Of a DNA stretch of 64,000 nucleotides, positions 11,501 to 18,874 are shown piece by piece. Numbering within the stretch: the stretch's first letter is position 1; every line of letters starts with the position of its first letter. The position numbers were made by a program, and so were the translations under genes. The notes below the pieces were generated by a model. It saw only the letters and a program-made list of their open reading frames with translations, was not told where the DNA came from and did no database searches. Source of the stretch: Tropicibacter naphthalenivorans (GTDB taxonomy: Bacteria; Pseudomonadota; Alphaproteobacteria; Rhodobacterales; Rhodobacteraceae); NCBI RefSeq assembly GCF_900176475.1, contig NZ_FWXX01000005.1, positions 62,001 to 126,000 on the forward strand, read 5' to 3'.

Positions 11501-14500
11501 CTGGCGTTCGAGGCGACGGACAGCACCGGGCAAAGCACGGTTTTTGAACGCTCGATTGTGATCACTGCGGCCAACCTGCACGCCCCGGTGGCGGGCGGTG
11601 GCCGTGTGACCGGCGGCGAAGGCGACACGCTGCGCATCGACCTGCTGACCGGCGCAAGCGATGCCGACCCGCTGGACGTGGTGTCGGTCCTGAACCTGCC
11701 GCAGGGCGCGGCGGGGGCGCTGACCCTCGACGCGGTCACGCTGCAAGCCCCCTATGCCCGCATCGACGTTCTGGCGGGCGGCACGGTCGAGGTGGCGGGC
11801 GTCACCTATGATCTTTCCGAACTGGCACAGGCGCTGAGCGACGCGCTGTTCGATGCGGGTACCGGGCTGGCGCGCCTTGACGGCAGCACGCTGTCGCTGA
11901 GCTTGCCGCAGGTCTGGCAGGATCTGCTGATGACCAGCGATGGGGAGGGGGGCTTTGACCGGCTTGGCGTCACCATCGGCTATAGCGTTGTCGATCAGGA
12001 CGGGCGTGTGTCCGCCAATCGCGGCGCGGCGCAGGTCAACTTTGACGGCGCGGATACGGTGCTGACCGGCACCAGCGGGGCCGAGACCCTGACCCTGAGC
12101 GCGCCGGGCACGATCCTTGGCGGCGGCGGGGCGGACCTGCTGATCGGCTCGGACGGCCACGACCGGCTGGAGCTGGGCGACGGCGTGGGCACCGTGCAGG
12201 GTGGTTCGGAAGACGGTGCCGGCACCGTCAGGGGTGGCGCGGGCGACGATCTGTTGATCGGCACCGGCAGCGGCACCGCCGATTACGGCGATCTGACGGT
12301 TGCCGACGTTCAGGTCACCCACGCCCATACCGACGTCTACTGGGTGGACAGCGCCCAAGGCGCGGACACGCTGGAGGGGCTGGACCAGATCACGCTGGAC
12401 GGTGCGTCTTACGCCCTTGCCGATCACTTGCCCCAGACCGCGGCCATCGGCACGGTCTGGGCCAGCCTCAGCGCCAGCGACATCAACCCGGGCGAAAGCT
12501 TTGCCTATCGCTTTGTCGATGCGGCGGGGGGGCTCAGCGCGGCGCAGGCGGCGGAGCTGTTCACCATCCAAGGCGATAAGCTGCGGGTCGCGGGCAGCGA
12601 TCTGCTGGCCTATGGGCCTGCGCCGCAGATCGCCATCGAGGTGACGGACAGCGCCGGGCTGACCCATACCCAGACCTTCGATCTGAGCATTGACCGGGTC
12701 AACCTCGGGCGGCCTGTCGTGAACGGCACCGACCGGGTGCTGAGCGTCGACGAAGACGCAACCCTGCGCTTCAACGTCTTTGACTATGTCACCGACCCCA
12801 ACAGCTTTGACCCGTTGACGCTGCATGTGGACGGCATCTTTGCGCCGCAGCTGGACATCTACGCGAGCGATTACCAATGGCGCGTCAGCGATCCGGTCAG
12901 CAGCGTGCAGGCGGATATCGCCGCCAGCCTGACCATGACCGAGGACGGCTGGGTCGAGATGACGCTGCCCGACTACCTGCCGGATGTGATGATCGAATGG
13001 GACGGGGCGTTGTTCGACATGTCCGACTACACCAGCTTCTTTACCGCCGTGTGGTTGGAACTGCGGGTGGCGGTGACGGACACCCTGTCGCCCGAAGGCG
13101 ACTTCCCGACCTTTGTGCCGTTCGAGATCTATTTCAACGGCTCGGACGACACCGTCACCGGGACCACCGGGGCGGACACGATCACCCTGACCAGCGGCAC
13201 GGTTGTCCAAGGTCTGGGCGGCGACGACACGGTGACCGGCAGCCTCTTGCGTGACGTGATCGTGCTGGGCGACGGCGACGCCGTGGTGTCCGCCGGGGCG
13301 GGCAACGATACGGTGGTGCTGGGCGCGGGGGCCGCGTTGATCGACGCAGGCGCGGGCGATGACACGATCATCATGACCGGCTCGGGGGCGGCGACGATTC
13401 AGGGCGGCGCCGGGAACGACCTGATCGAGGCGCAGGGCAGTGGCGCCATCGCGCGCTTTGACGGGGTCTTGTGGTCGGATCTGGCGTTCAGCACCACGGA
13501 CAGCGGCGCGCTGGTGGTCACCGATATGCGTGATGCGTCCATCGCCGGGCACCTTGGCAGCAACACGCTGTCCGGCGTCAACGCGCTGGAGGTTGGCGAC
13601 CAGCGGGTTGCGACCGCAGCCCTGACACCGCAGGCGGCACAGCTGACCCTGGTGGATCAGGCGCTGATGGGGCGCGGCCTTGTGGCCGGGTCCATCGTGG
13701 CACGGATCGCCGCCGAGGACGGGAACGCGCCCTTTGGCGACACCCAGAGCTACGCCTTTGCCGATCTGGACGGCGGTCTGAGCGCCGAGTTCGCAGCCCA
13801 GGTCTTTGGTTTGGTCACGACCGACACTGGCGTCGAGGTCGAGCTGCTGCTGCCGCGTGCCTTGCCGCGCTCTGGCGACATCCTCTTTGCCATCACGGCC
13901 ACCGGCAGCGACGGGCTGAGCACCCATCTGGAGCTGAGCTACGCTCTTGCGCCGGATCGGATGATCGTGGGCCTCGAAGAGGCGGACCGGATGCGCGGCA
14001 CCGGCGCGGCGGACAGCGTGGTCGGGCCGGACACTGTCAACGGCGGCGAAGGTGTCGACCGCGCGGTCTATCGCGGCTCTGACGCGGGGGTCACCGTGGA
14101 CCTCTCGCTGGGCGAAGGCCAAGGCGGCGACACAGCGGGCGATGTTCTGACAGGCATTGAACGGGTGGTCGGGTCGGAGTTTGCCGACACGCTGCGCGGC
14201 GACGCGGGCGACAACCTGCTGTCGGGCAACGCGGGCGCGGATAGCCTGTGGGGCGGCGCGGGCCGCGATGTGTTGTCGGGCGGTGACGGGGCCGATACGC
14301 TGATCGGCGGCGCAGGGGATGACCGGCTGTTTGGCGGCGCTGATGCTGACCGTTTTGTGTTCGCCCAAGGCTCTGGCCACGATCTGATCCTGGACTTCGG
14401 GGCCGAGGATGAGATCGCGGTTGATACGGCGCTGTGGCAGAGCATTGGCGCGCCCGAGATCACGGCCTTCCTGACCAACAACGCGGTGGAGACGGGCGGC

Positions 14501-14599
14501 GCGGTCGAGATCCGCTTCTCTGAAACGGACAGCGTGCGGGTTGTGGACGTCACGCTTGCCCACATGTTGACGCAGGCCGATCAGTTCGTCTTTGTCTAA
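8354..14599 (+). CDS. RTX giant protein, C-terminal fragment with type I secretion signal
   Basis: 2081 codons; real coding begins upstream at ~8266 (TLLGGDGDDLFLGTGGSDLAWGG), before the nominal GTG. It alternates RTX blocks with cadherin-like modules, each opening with a tPsDiTLS strand and holding GGLSAAEAAALF. Another recurring unit is W....V......VTDlRd...GhfGsDTL.GVe. The last RTX block (residues ~1945-2010) is followed by RFVFAQGSGHDLILDFG and a hydrophobic, lysine-free C-terminus ending FVFV, the usual layout of an uncleaved type I secretion signal. A weak hairpin (14632-14662) follows. It probably forms part of an extracellular matrix or adhesin protein. No toxin pore domain is visible. 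Confidence 0.82.
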   Translation: MGQFGLDLAAQYEGWQNFRFHALANGDIQVTDLRDRYDADDQGVDIVRGANITIDGSLYWSPDMGVDALTPLAPTDITLSASAVDDGAGAVVGTLRAVDGNAPLGDLSTFAFADAAGGLSAAQAAALFEIVVLPNGLSELRTRLADSAARIEGGVSLALAATDMAGLSVTRTLSLTAGTTDRAITGTDADDLIQGGAGDDTILGGAGEDTLIGGLGNDRLDGGAGEADVARYNVDWSAVTILRSGEDTILTTLEGSDTLSGVEFVEFRSARLSIDALRGTPASDVTLGDSVVPGMASDGTRIGLLQVTDADLARGDVQSFAFADAVGGLSAAEAAAQFGFQTDGVDTWLVAKGGVDYAAGPDSLLIAVTATGLDGLSASFDLGLTVTPEGLVTGTAGADVLRAGSGPTELRGLDGDDLLIGGAGADTLQGGAGDDSLTGAGGDDTLIGGSGSGDVAFFAEGWDDVTVVAEGGGFRVTGASGSDLLTGVELFDLNGARGAVADAISASPQSIRLSTHNVLQTLGMGDVAAVIHAYDPNTAFGDTVSLRIVDAPGGLTATEAAALFTIEGGSLLRAGDLLSHGLAFTFAIEATDAAGHSLIQSFDMAVDRVNQHIPVAVGDDFTGAPVSESTTAQFDLIGNDTDGDAKAPLRISQQDGARVQVVQFGNFTPLGDPQELLNLGTVQVTRAALFAALEAGISTQGGTLVVTLPDLVTEASFASGGTYLSSLPLAEARQILSDMVLTVSYYAEDSFGALSGQQFEQLKFTAEDQAATGTTGSEWIALDTPGIYAGSGAADTVLGSDGHDLLHQISGAATVDAGAGNDILNWSTSGDYTGGAGDDTIRYVDVTDGATALIDGGTGNDEITIFDIGAGHVTLTGGAGNDTFIVFDSLGNFGDAPSGHVIAYEGVTFAEMQINASNPQAVTITDLRDASVPGHFGSDTLMLLSGQPFQNVMVEIGGVLGALLDAVTQAPSDLTLSVDSFTETRALGDLIATLTPVDANSAFGDTVSLRIVDRAGGLSAAEAASLVTLDGFDLRTAGTNLRMYGDTLDLAFEATDSTGQSTVFERSIVITAANLHAPVAGGGRVTGGEGDTLRIDLLTGASDADPLDVVSVLNLPQGAAGALTLDAVTLQAPYARIDVLAGGTVEVAGVTYDLSELAQALSDALFDAGTGLARLDGSTLSLSLPQVWQDLLMTSDGEGGFDRLGVTIGYSVVDQDGRVSANRGAAQVNFDGADTVLTGTSGAETLTLSAPGTILGGGGADLLIGSDGHDRLELGDGVGTVQGGSEDGAGTVRGGAGDDLLIGTGSGTADYGDLTVADVQVTHAHTDVYWVDSAQGADTLEGLDQITLDGASYALADHLPQTAAIGTVWASLSASDINPGESFAYRFVDAAGGLSAAQAAELFTIQGDKLRVAGSDLLAYGPAPQIAIEVTDSAGLTHTQTFDLSIDRVNLGRPVVNGTDRVLSVDEDATLRFNVFDYVTDPNSFDPLTLHVDGIFAPQLDIYASDYQWRVSDPVSSVQADIAASLTMTEDGWVEMTLPDYLPDVMIEWDGALFDMSDYTSFFTAVWLELRVAVTDTLSPEGDFPTFVPFEIYFNGSDDTVTGTTGADTITLTSGTVVQGLGGDDTVTGSLLRDVIVLGDGDAVVSAGAGNDTVVLGAGAALIDAGAGDDTIIMTGSGAATIQGGAGNDLIEAQGSGAIARFDGVLWSDLAFSTTDSGALVVTDMRDASIAGHLGSNTLSGVNALEVGDQRVATAALTPQAAQLTLVDQALMGRGLVAGSIVARIAAEDGNAPFGDTQSYAFADLDGGLSAEFAAQVFGLVTTDTGVEVELLLPRALPRSGDILFAITATGSDGLSTHLELSYALAPDRMIVGLEEADRMRGTGAADSVVGPDTVNGGEGVDRAVYRGSDAGVTVDLSLGEGQGGDTAGDVLTGIERVVGSEFADTLRGDAGDNLLSGNAGADSLWGGAGRDVLSGGDGADTLIGGAGDDRLFGGADADRFVFAQGSGHDLILDFGAEDEIAVDTALWQSIGAPEITAFLTNNAVETGGAVEIRFSETDSVRVVDVTLAHMLTQADQFVFV

Positions 14600-14631
14600 G
14601 CGGTTCTGAAGCGCGATGAGGCCAGCTTTGC

Positions 14632-14662
14632 GCCCTCTTCCGACATTGCGGCGGGAGGGGGC
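14632..14662 (+). terminator. possible terminator after RTX gene
   Basis: A ten-pair stem (GCCCTCTTCC with GGGAGGGGGC, two G-U pairs) with an 11-base loop lies 33 bases after the RTX stop codon. There is no T run after it, so intrinsic termination is doubtful. Confidence 0.3.
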
Positions 14663-14850
14663 CGCAAAAGGCGCTTGTGACACAAAGATTCGCTCAGATC
14701 ACCGTGCGGCTCAGGCGATTTTTTCATTCTTTGCGCGGGTTTGCTGCGGCTGCGTGCTGAAATTTACGACAATTTAACCTAGTTTGCCGGTTTTTCATGG
14801 GGCATCGCAGGCACGCCCGCTTCATTTGTTGACTCGAAAATAGACCGATT

Positions 14851-14863
14851 CTACCCTTGGTAG
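14851..14863. promoter_or_regulatory. palindrome CTACC-N3-GGTAG
   Basis: Perfect five-base half-sites about 260 bases before the LuxR-type gene. The CTAC/GTAG half-site recurs in the palindrome before algD (15929-15942), suggesting one factor may bind both. This is inference from two sites only. Confidence 0.3.
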
Positions 14864-15125
14864 CGTAAATTGTTCTTGGATCTATAGGTCAAGGCCAAGC
14901 CATGCGGACGCGTGCCTGTATTTTGTCCGAACTGCAAGAGCAGACGCCACCTACTGCACGGTGGGAATAACCAAAATATTGAATACACCCCAAAAGAAAA
15001 ACAGGGGCCGGACTTTCGGAGGGATCGCAGACCTGTCTTGCGATTAAAAGTTTCGGTTGAATTTTTTCAAAAATGGCCAAAAGGCCGATTGATTTCTATC
15101 GGGAGGACGACGATGGAGATTTTTT

Positions 15126-15821
15126 ATGGGACTTGTGGAAACGCGGACCACGGATGATTCGAAAACGGATGACGCTATCGTGTGCCAATCCGTTTTGTTT
15201 GTTGATTCCAACCCGGCGCTCAGTCATGCTTTGGCATTGCATTTTGATGCCATTTTAGCCGGAAGCTGTCAGGGTGTGAAGCTGAATGGCGACAGTTTGA
15301 TTGAAACGCTTTGCGATTGGAAACCTGATGTGTTAATTGTTGATCCTGGGCAGCTGACTCTTGGTCCAGAGCAGGACTTATGTGACTTTTCATCTAATAT
15401 CCGTCGCGCCTGTGGAGATATTCGCTTGATCGGATATTGCGCGCGTATGGATGATGTCATGCTGCGGGCAGTTATTGAGGCCGGATTTGTCGGCTGTGTC
15501 GGCAAAGATAATGATCTAGAACAGCTGGATATTGCGCTTCGGGCGGTTTGTGGCGGTGCCATTTATATCGACCCCACCTATGCGCAATTCTTTCACGCCA
15601 CCATAGGTTCTACACCTTTTGATGATCCAATTCTGAGCGATCGTGAAAGAGAAGTCATCGTTCGTACTGCGCGTGGGCAGCAGGCGAAACATATTGCGCA
15701 CGCTCTGTCTATCAGTTCCAAGACTGTGGATACGTATAAATCGAGGGCTTTGCAAAAGCTGGGTTTGAGCAGTCGGGCCGAATTGGTCGACCATGCAATC
15801 GCTCAAGGCTGGCTTGGCTGA
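15126..15821 (+). CDS. LuxR/NarL-family response regulator
   Basis: 231-residue DNA-binding regulator. The N-terminal half (~20-140) looks like a receiver domain: VLFVDSN at strand 1, LIVDPGQ with the likely phospho-acceptor Asp at strand 3, and CVGKDND where the conserved Lys sits. The C-terminal half (~165-228) is a LuxR-type helix-turn-helix (LSDREREVIVRTARGQQAKHIAHALSISSKTVDTY). A GGAG seven bases before ATG 15126 supports the start. Base composition is clearly AT-richer than the flanking genes. It sits alone between the RTX gene and the alginate-type cluster and ends in its own terminator. It is a plausible local regulator of either neighbour, perhaps through the CTAC/GTAG palindromes (inference). 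No partner kinase is visible. Confidence 0.85.
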   Translation: MGLVETRTTDDSKTDDAIVCQSVLFVDSNPALSHALALHFDAILAGSCQGVKLNGDSLIETLCDWKPDVLIVDPGQLTLGPEQDLCDFSSNIRRACGDIRLIGYCARMDDVMLRAVIEAGFVGCVGKDNDLEQLDIALRAVCGGAIYIDPTYAQFFHATIGSTPFDDPILSDREREVIVRTARGQQAKHIAHALSISSKTVDTYKSRALQKLGLSSRAELVDHAIAQGWLG

Positions 15822-15848
15822 GACATCGTTTTCCTAGACCTTACATGC

Positions 15849-15886
15849 ACCACTCCTTCTTTTCGGAAGGGGTGGTTTAGTTATTT
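15849..15886 (+). terminator. terminator after LuxR-type gene
   Basis: Stem 15849-15859 (ACCACTCCTTC) pairs with 15866-15876 (GAAGGGGTGGT) with one wobble pair and a six-base loop, then a T-rich tail. It separates the regulator from the algD transcription unit. Confidence 0.75.
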
Positions 15887-15928
15887 AATTCAATGGCTTG
15901 AATGCTTTGCCCTGCCTGTCGGGACTCT

Positions 15929-15942
15929 GCCTACAGCTGTAG
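15929..15942. promoter_or_regulatory. 14-bp perfect palindrome before algD
   Basis: CCTACAGCTGTAGG is a perfect inverted repeat 78 bases before the algD start, in the only long gap of the exopolysaccharide cluster. Its position suits an operator for the whole operon. The neighbouring LuxR-type regulator is the obvious candidate binder, not proven. Confidence 0.45.
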
Positions 15943-16019
15943 GGAACTTACCGACTGGTCCGATTTTCTGCACTGCGGCACGCTGAGTTTGAAACGTATT
16001 TCAGCTCAAAGAGGTCAAC

Positions 16020-17339
16020 ATGGCGCGGATCAGTATTTTCGGAATTGGGTATGTCGGGGTCGTCGCGGCGGCGTGTCTTGCGCAGGATGGTCATGACGTA
16101 ATTGCCGTGGATGTGGATCAAGGCAAGATCGACGCGATCAATGCCGGTAAATCCCCGATCGTGGAAAAGGGACTTGGCCCCTTGGTGGAAAAGGTCGTGG
16201 CCGCCGGGCGTTTGTCGGCCACCGCCGATATCGAATATGCCATTCAAAACACCGACGCGTCATTTGTCTGTGTTGGCACGCCCTCTGCGCCGAATGGGGC
16301 AGTTGGTCTTGTCTATGTGGAAAGCGTTTGCAAATCCATCGGAGAGGCGCTGGCCAAGAAAGACGGCTTCCATTCGGTCATTATCCGGTCGACCATCGTA
16401 CCGGGGTCGTGTGAAGGTACCTGTATTCCAACGCTCGAAGCGGAGTCTGGCAAAAAAGCCGGTACAGAGTTCGGCGTCGGATATTATCCAGAGTTCCTGC
16501 GCGAATCCACCGCAATCGAAGACTATTACGATCCCGGTTTGATTGTCTTCGGGTCGATGGACAAGCCGACGGCAGCAATTTTGAACGAATTGAACGCGCC
16601 TTTGGATTGCGAAATTCACTCGGTCGATCTGCGCACCGCCGAGATGGTCAAATACACCTCGAACACCTGGCGCGCGGTCAAGGTCACCTTTGCCAATGAA
16701 ATCGGCAATATCGCCAAGTCCTGCGGCTTGGACGGTCAGACCGTGATGGAAATCCTGTGTTCTGATCTCAAGGTGAATATCTCGCCTTATTTCATGCGTC
16801 CCGGCTTTGCTTTTGGGGGCTCTTGCCTGCCGAAAGACGTGCGCGCATTGCGCCATTTGGCGGCAGAAAACAAAGTCGCCGCCCCCATGCTGAACGCGGT
16901 GCTCGAAGCCAACGCCGCCCAGATCGCCCGCGCCGAGACCATGGTTGAAACCACCAAGGCGAAAAAGGTCGGCATGGTTGGCGTCAGCTTTAAGCCCGGC
17001 ACCGATGATCTGCGCGAAAGCCCGCTGGCCGAACTGGCGGGGCGGCTCATCAAGAACGGCGTTGGCGTCGAGATTTACGATCCCTTCGTGCACGAAGCCT
17101 TTGCCGAGCAGAACTCGACTGCCGGGCGGGGCAACGATGTGGTGCCCGATCTCGAAGGCCGTCTGGTGGGCGAGTTGGAAAAGCTGATCGCCGACAACGA
17201 CGCGATCATCGTCGGCAACATTTACAAGGATGCGCTGGCCGAATTGACCGCCGCAGCGGGCACCAAGCCGACCATCGACCTAGCGCGGCTCGACCGGAAA
17301 AAGGTCTCGGGCGGCAGCTATTCCGGCATCTGCTGGTAA
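16020..17339 (+). CDS. algD: GDP-mannose 6-dehydrogenase AlgD
   Basis: 439 residues, the usual AlgD length. It oxidises GDP-mannose to GDP-mannuronate with two NAD+, the committed step for alginate. An N-terminal Rossmann fold (FGIGYVGVVAAACLAQDGHDV), the central family segment and the catalytic Cys in FGGSCLPKD are all visible, then GVSFKPGTDDLRESP of the C-terminal domain; it ends YSGICW. UDP-glucose dehydrogenase is the main alternative, but neighbouring alg8, alg44, algI/J/X/F and algL favour AlgD. Ribosome site AGAGG six bases before ATG. It is the first gene of the cluster, 11 bases before alg8, downstream of a palindrome that may control the operon. Confidence 0.9.
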   Translation: MARISIFGIGYVGVVAAACLAQDGHDVIAVDVDQGKIDAINAGKSPIVEKGLGPLVEKVVAAGRLSATADIEYAIQNTDASFVCVGTPSAPNGAVGLVYVESVCKSIGEALAKKDGFHSVIIRSTIVPGSCEGTCIPTLEAESGKKAGTEFGVGYYPEFLRESTAIEDYYDPGLIVFGSMDKPTAAILNELNAPLDCEIHSVDLRTAEMVKYTSNTWRAVKVTFANEIGNIAKSCGLDGQTVMEILCSDLKVNISPYFMRPGFAFGGSCLPKDVRALRHLAAENKVAAPMLNAVLEANAAQIARAETMVETTKAKKVGMVGVSFKPGTDDLRESPLAELAGRLIKNGVGVEIYDPFVHEAFAEQNSTAGRGNDVVPDLEGRLVGELEKLIADNDAIIVGNIYKDALAELTAAAGTKPTIDLARLDRKKVSGGSYSGICW

Positions 17340-17350
17340 GGGGCGGGCAC

Positions 17351-18820
17351 ATGCTGGGGCATCTTGCGTATCTCTCTGCCATCGTGGTGCTGGCGTCCTT
17401 TGCCACCACCCAGATGCTGGGCGCCGCCAAGGAAGCGGCGCTGGTGGTCGGTGCCCTTGGCATGTGGCGCTATTCCTGGGCGGCGCTGAATTTCTCGCGG
17501 GCGGTGTGGTTTCGCCTGCGGGTCCACCCGCGCCGCCGCCGCATCGCCGAAGGGCGGTTCGCCGAAACGGGGGTGCGCGCCCATGCGTATTTCCTTGTGA
17601 CGTCTTACAAAATCGAGCCAGAGGTGACGATCCCAGTCTATCGCTCGGTGTTTCAGGCGGCGCAGAACGCGCGCGACGGGGCGACGATCGTGGCGTCGGT
17701 GGTGGATGGTGCGGATGAGAGGATCATCCGGCAGGTGTTCCAGACCGCGCAGTTGGCCAACCCAAACCCCCATGTGCAACTGATCCTTGACCGGATCCCG
17801 GGCACCGGCAAGCGCGACGCGTTGGCCCGCAGCCTGCGCCTGATCGGGCGGCAGATGCCCAGCTCGAACGACGTGGTCGTGGTGGTCGATGGCGACAGCT
17901 GTGTGCCGCCGGACCTGATCGCCAAGACCGCGCCGTTCTTTACCGATCCCAAGGTCGGCGCGCTGACCACGGACGAGGCGGTGGACATCCCGCAGCCGGG
18001 TCTGTTCCGCGACTGGTTCCAGCTGCGCTTTGACCAGCGGCAAGTCATGATGTGCTCGATGGGGCTGTCCAAGCGGGTGCTGACCCTGACCGGGCGCATG
18101 TCGGTCTTTCGCGCCAGCCTTGCGGTTGAGCCCAGCTTTATCCGCATGGTGCAGGCCGATTTCATCGACCACTGGCGGCTGGGGCGCGTCGATTTCCTGA
18201 CCGGAGACGACAAGTCCACGTGGTTCTGGCTGATGAAGGAGGGCTACCAGATGCTCTATCTGCCGGACGTCAGTTCGCTGTCGGCGGAAACCCAGCCCAA
18301 GCCCGGTTTCTTTGAAAGCGCCTCTGTGCTGATGGTGCGCTGGTTCGGGAACATGCTGCGGACCAATGGCCGCGCCTTGCAGCTGTCGCCGCGCAAGATC
18401 GGCTATTTCACGTGGTGGTCGATCCTGGACCAGCGGGTGTCGATCTGGACGACGCTGGCCGGGCCGATCCTGGCGATCACCGCGACGCTGGCCTTTGATC
18501 TGGCGGTGCTGCCCGCCTACATCGCCTGGGTCATGCTGACGCGTTACGTCTTTGTCTGGGTGATCTCGGCGTTTCGCGGGCGCATCGGCTTTCCCATCAC
18601 CTTTCCGTTCCTGCTGTATTTCGGTCAGCTCTTTGGCGCGCTGGTCAAAAGCTACGTCTTCTTCCGGCTCGACCGTCAGCGCTGGACCCGCCAGTCCAGC
18701 GGCCCGGCCGGCACGCGGACCATGGCCGACCGGCTGCTGGCCGCCAGTTCGCTGCACATGCACGCGCTGACGCTGGGTTGGCTGGCCATCGGGCTGTTCT
18801 GGTTCGCCGGGATGTTCTGA
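17351..18820 (+). CDS. alg8: mannuronan polymerase glycosyltransferase Alg8
   Basis: 489-residue inner-membrane family 2 glycosyltransferase that polymerises GDP-mannuronate and, with Alg44, moves the chain across the membrane. It has one N-terminal membrane helix, a cytosolic GT-A domain (VVVVDGDSC with the DxD-type aspartates ~176-180, LTTDEA, LTGDDKSTWFW), then DQRVSIWTTL resembling the Q..RW motif. Several C-terminal membrane helices follow (~370-485). The polymerase residues appear intact. GGGG upstream of ATG 17351 serves as ribosome site. The cellulose/hyaluronan synthase families are the alternative; alg neighbours decide. Confidence 0.88.
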   Translation: MLGHLAYLSAIVVLASFATTQMLGAAKEAALVVGALGMWRYSWAALNFSRAVWFRLRVHPRRRRIAEGRFAETGVRAHAYFLVTSYKIEPEVTIPVYRSVFQAAQNARDGATIVASVVDGADERIIRQVFQTAQLANPNPHVQLILDRIPGTGKRDALARSLRLIGRQMPSSNDVVVVVDGDSCVPPDLIAKTAPFFTDPKVGALTTDEAVDIPQPGLFRDWFQLRFDQRQVMMCSMGLSKRVLTLTGRMSVFRASLAVEPSFIRMVQADFIDHWRLGRVDFLTGDDKSTWFWLMKEGYQMLYLPDVSSLSAETQPKPGFFESASVLMVRWFGNMLRTNGRALQLSPRKIGYFTWWSILDQRVSIWTTLAGPILAITATLAFDLAVLPAYIAWVMLTRYVFVWVISAFRGRIGFPITFPFLLYFGQLFGALVKSYVFFRLDRQRWTRQSSGPAGTRTMADRLLAASSLHMHALTLGWLAIGLFWFAGMF

Positions 18821-18874
18821 CCGCCTTTTCCCCTTGATTTTCCATAGAAATTTCTCTGCCAAGGAGTGCCTTTC

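Larger units (their letters stand above)
14600..15125. other. 526-base AT-richer intergenic region
   Basis: No credible gene. It holds the weak hairpin after the RTX stop, an AT-rich stretch from ~14720 on, the CTACC-3nt-GGTAG palindrome (14851-14863) and the ribosome site of the LuxR-type gene. Short open frames on both strands here lack ribosome sites and codon bias. The sharp fall in GC compared with the RTX gene suggests a regulatory region or acquired DNA. Confidence 0.6.

Noticed and set aside
780-14400. Short DNA repeats in the RTX gene resembling a repeat array
   Set aside because: They encode GGxGxDxLx peptides in frame, vary in spacing and have no spacers, so they are not CRISPR.
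8354-14599. The giant RTX protein as the HlyC target toxin
   Set aside because: No hydrophobic pore-forming region is visible ahead of the repeats; not excluded, because its N-terminus is outside the window.
3245-14683. Very long open frames on the - strand opposite the RTX gene (3245-5368, 5136-7343, 9212-11158, 11405-14683)
   Set aside because: They mirror the codon bias of the RTX repeats, give low-complexity Arg/His/Ala-rich proteins without known domains, and have no ribosome sites.
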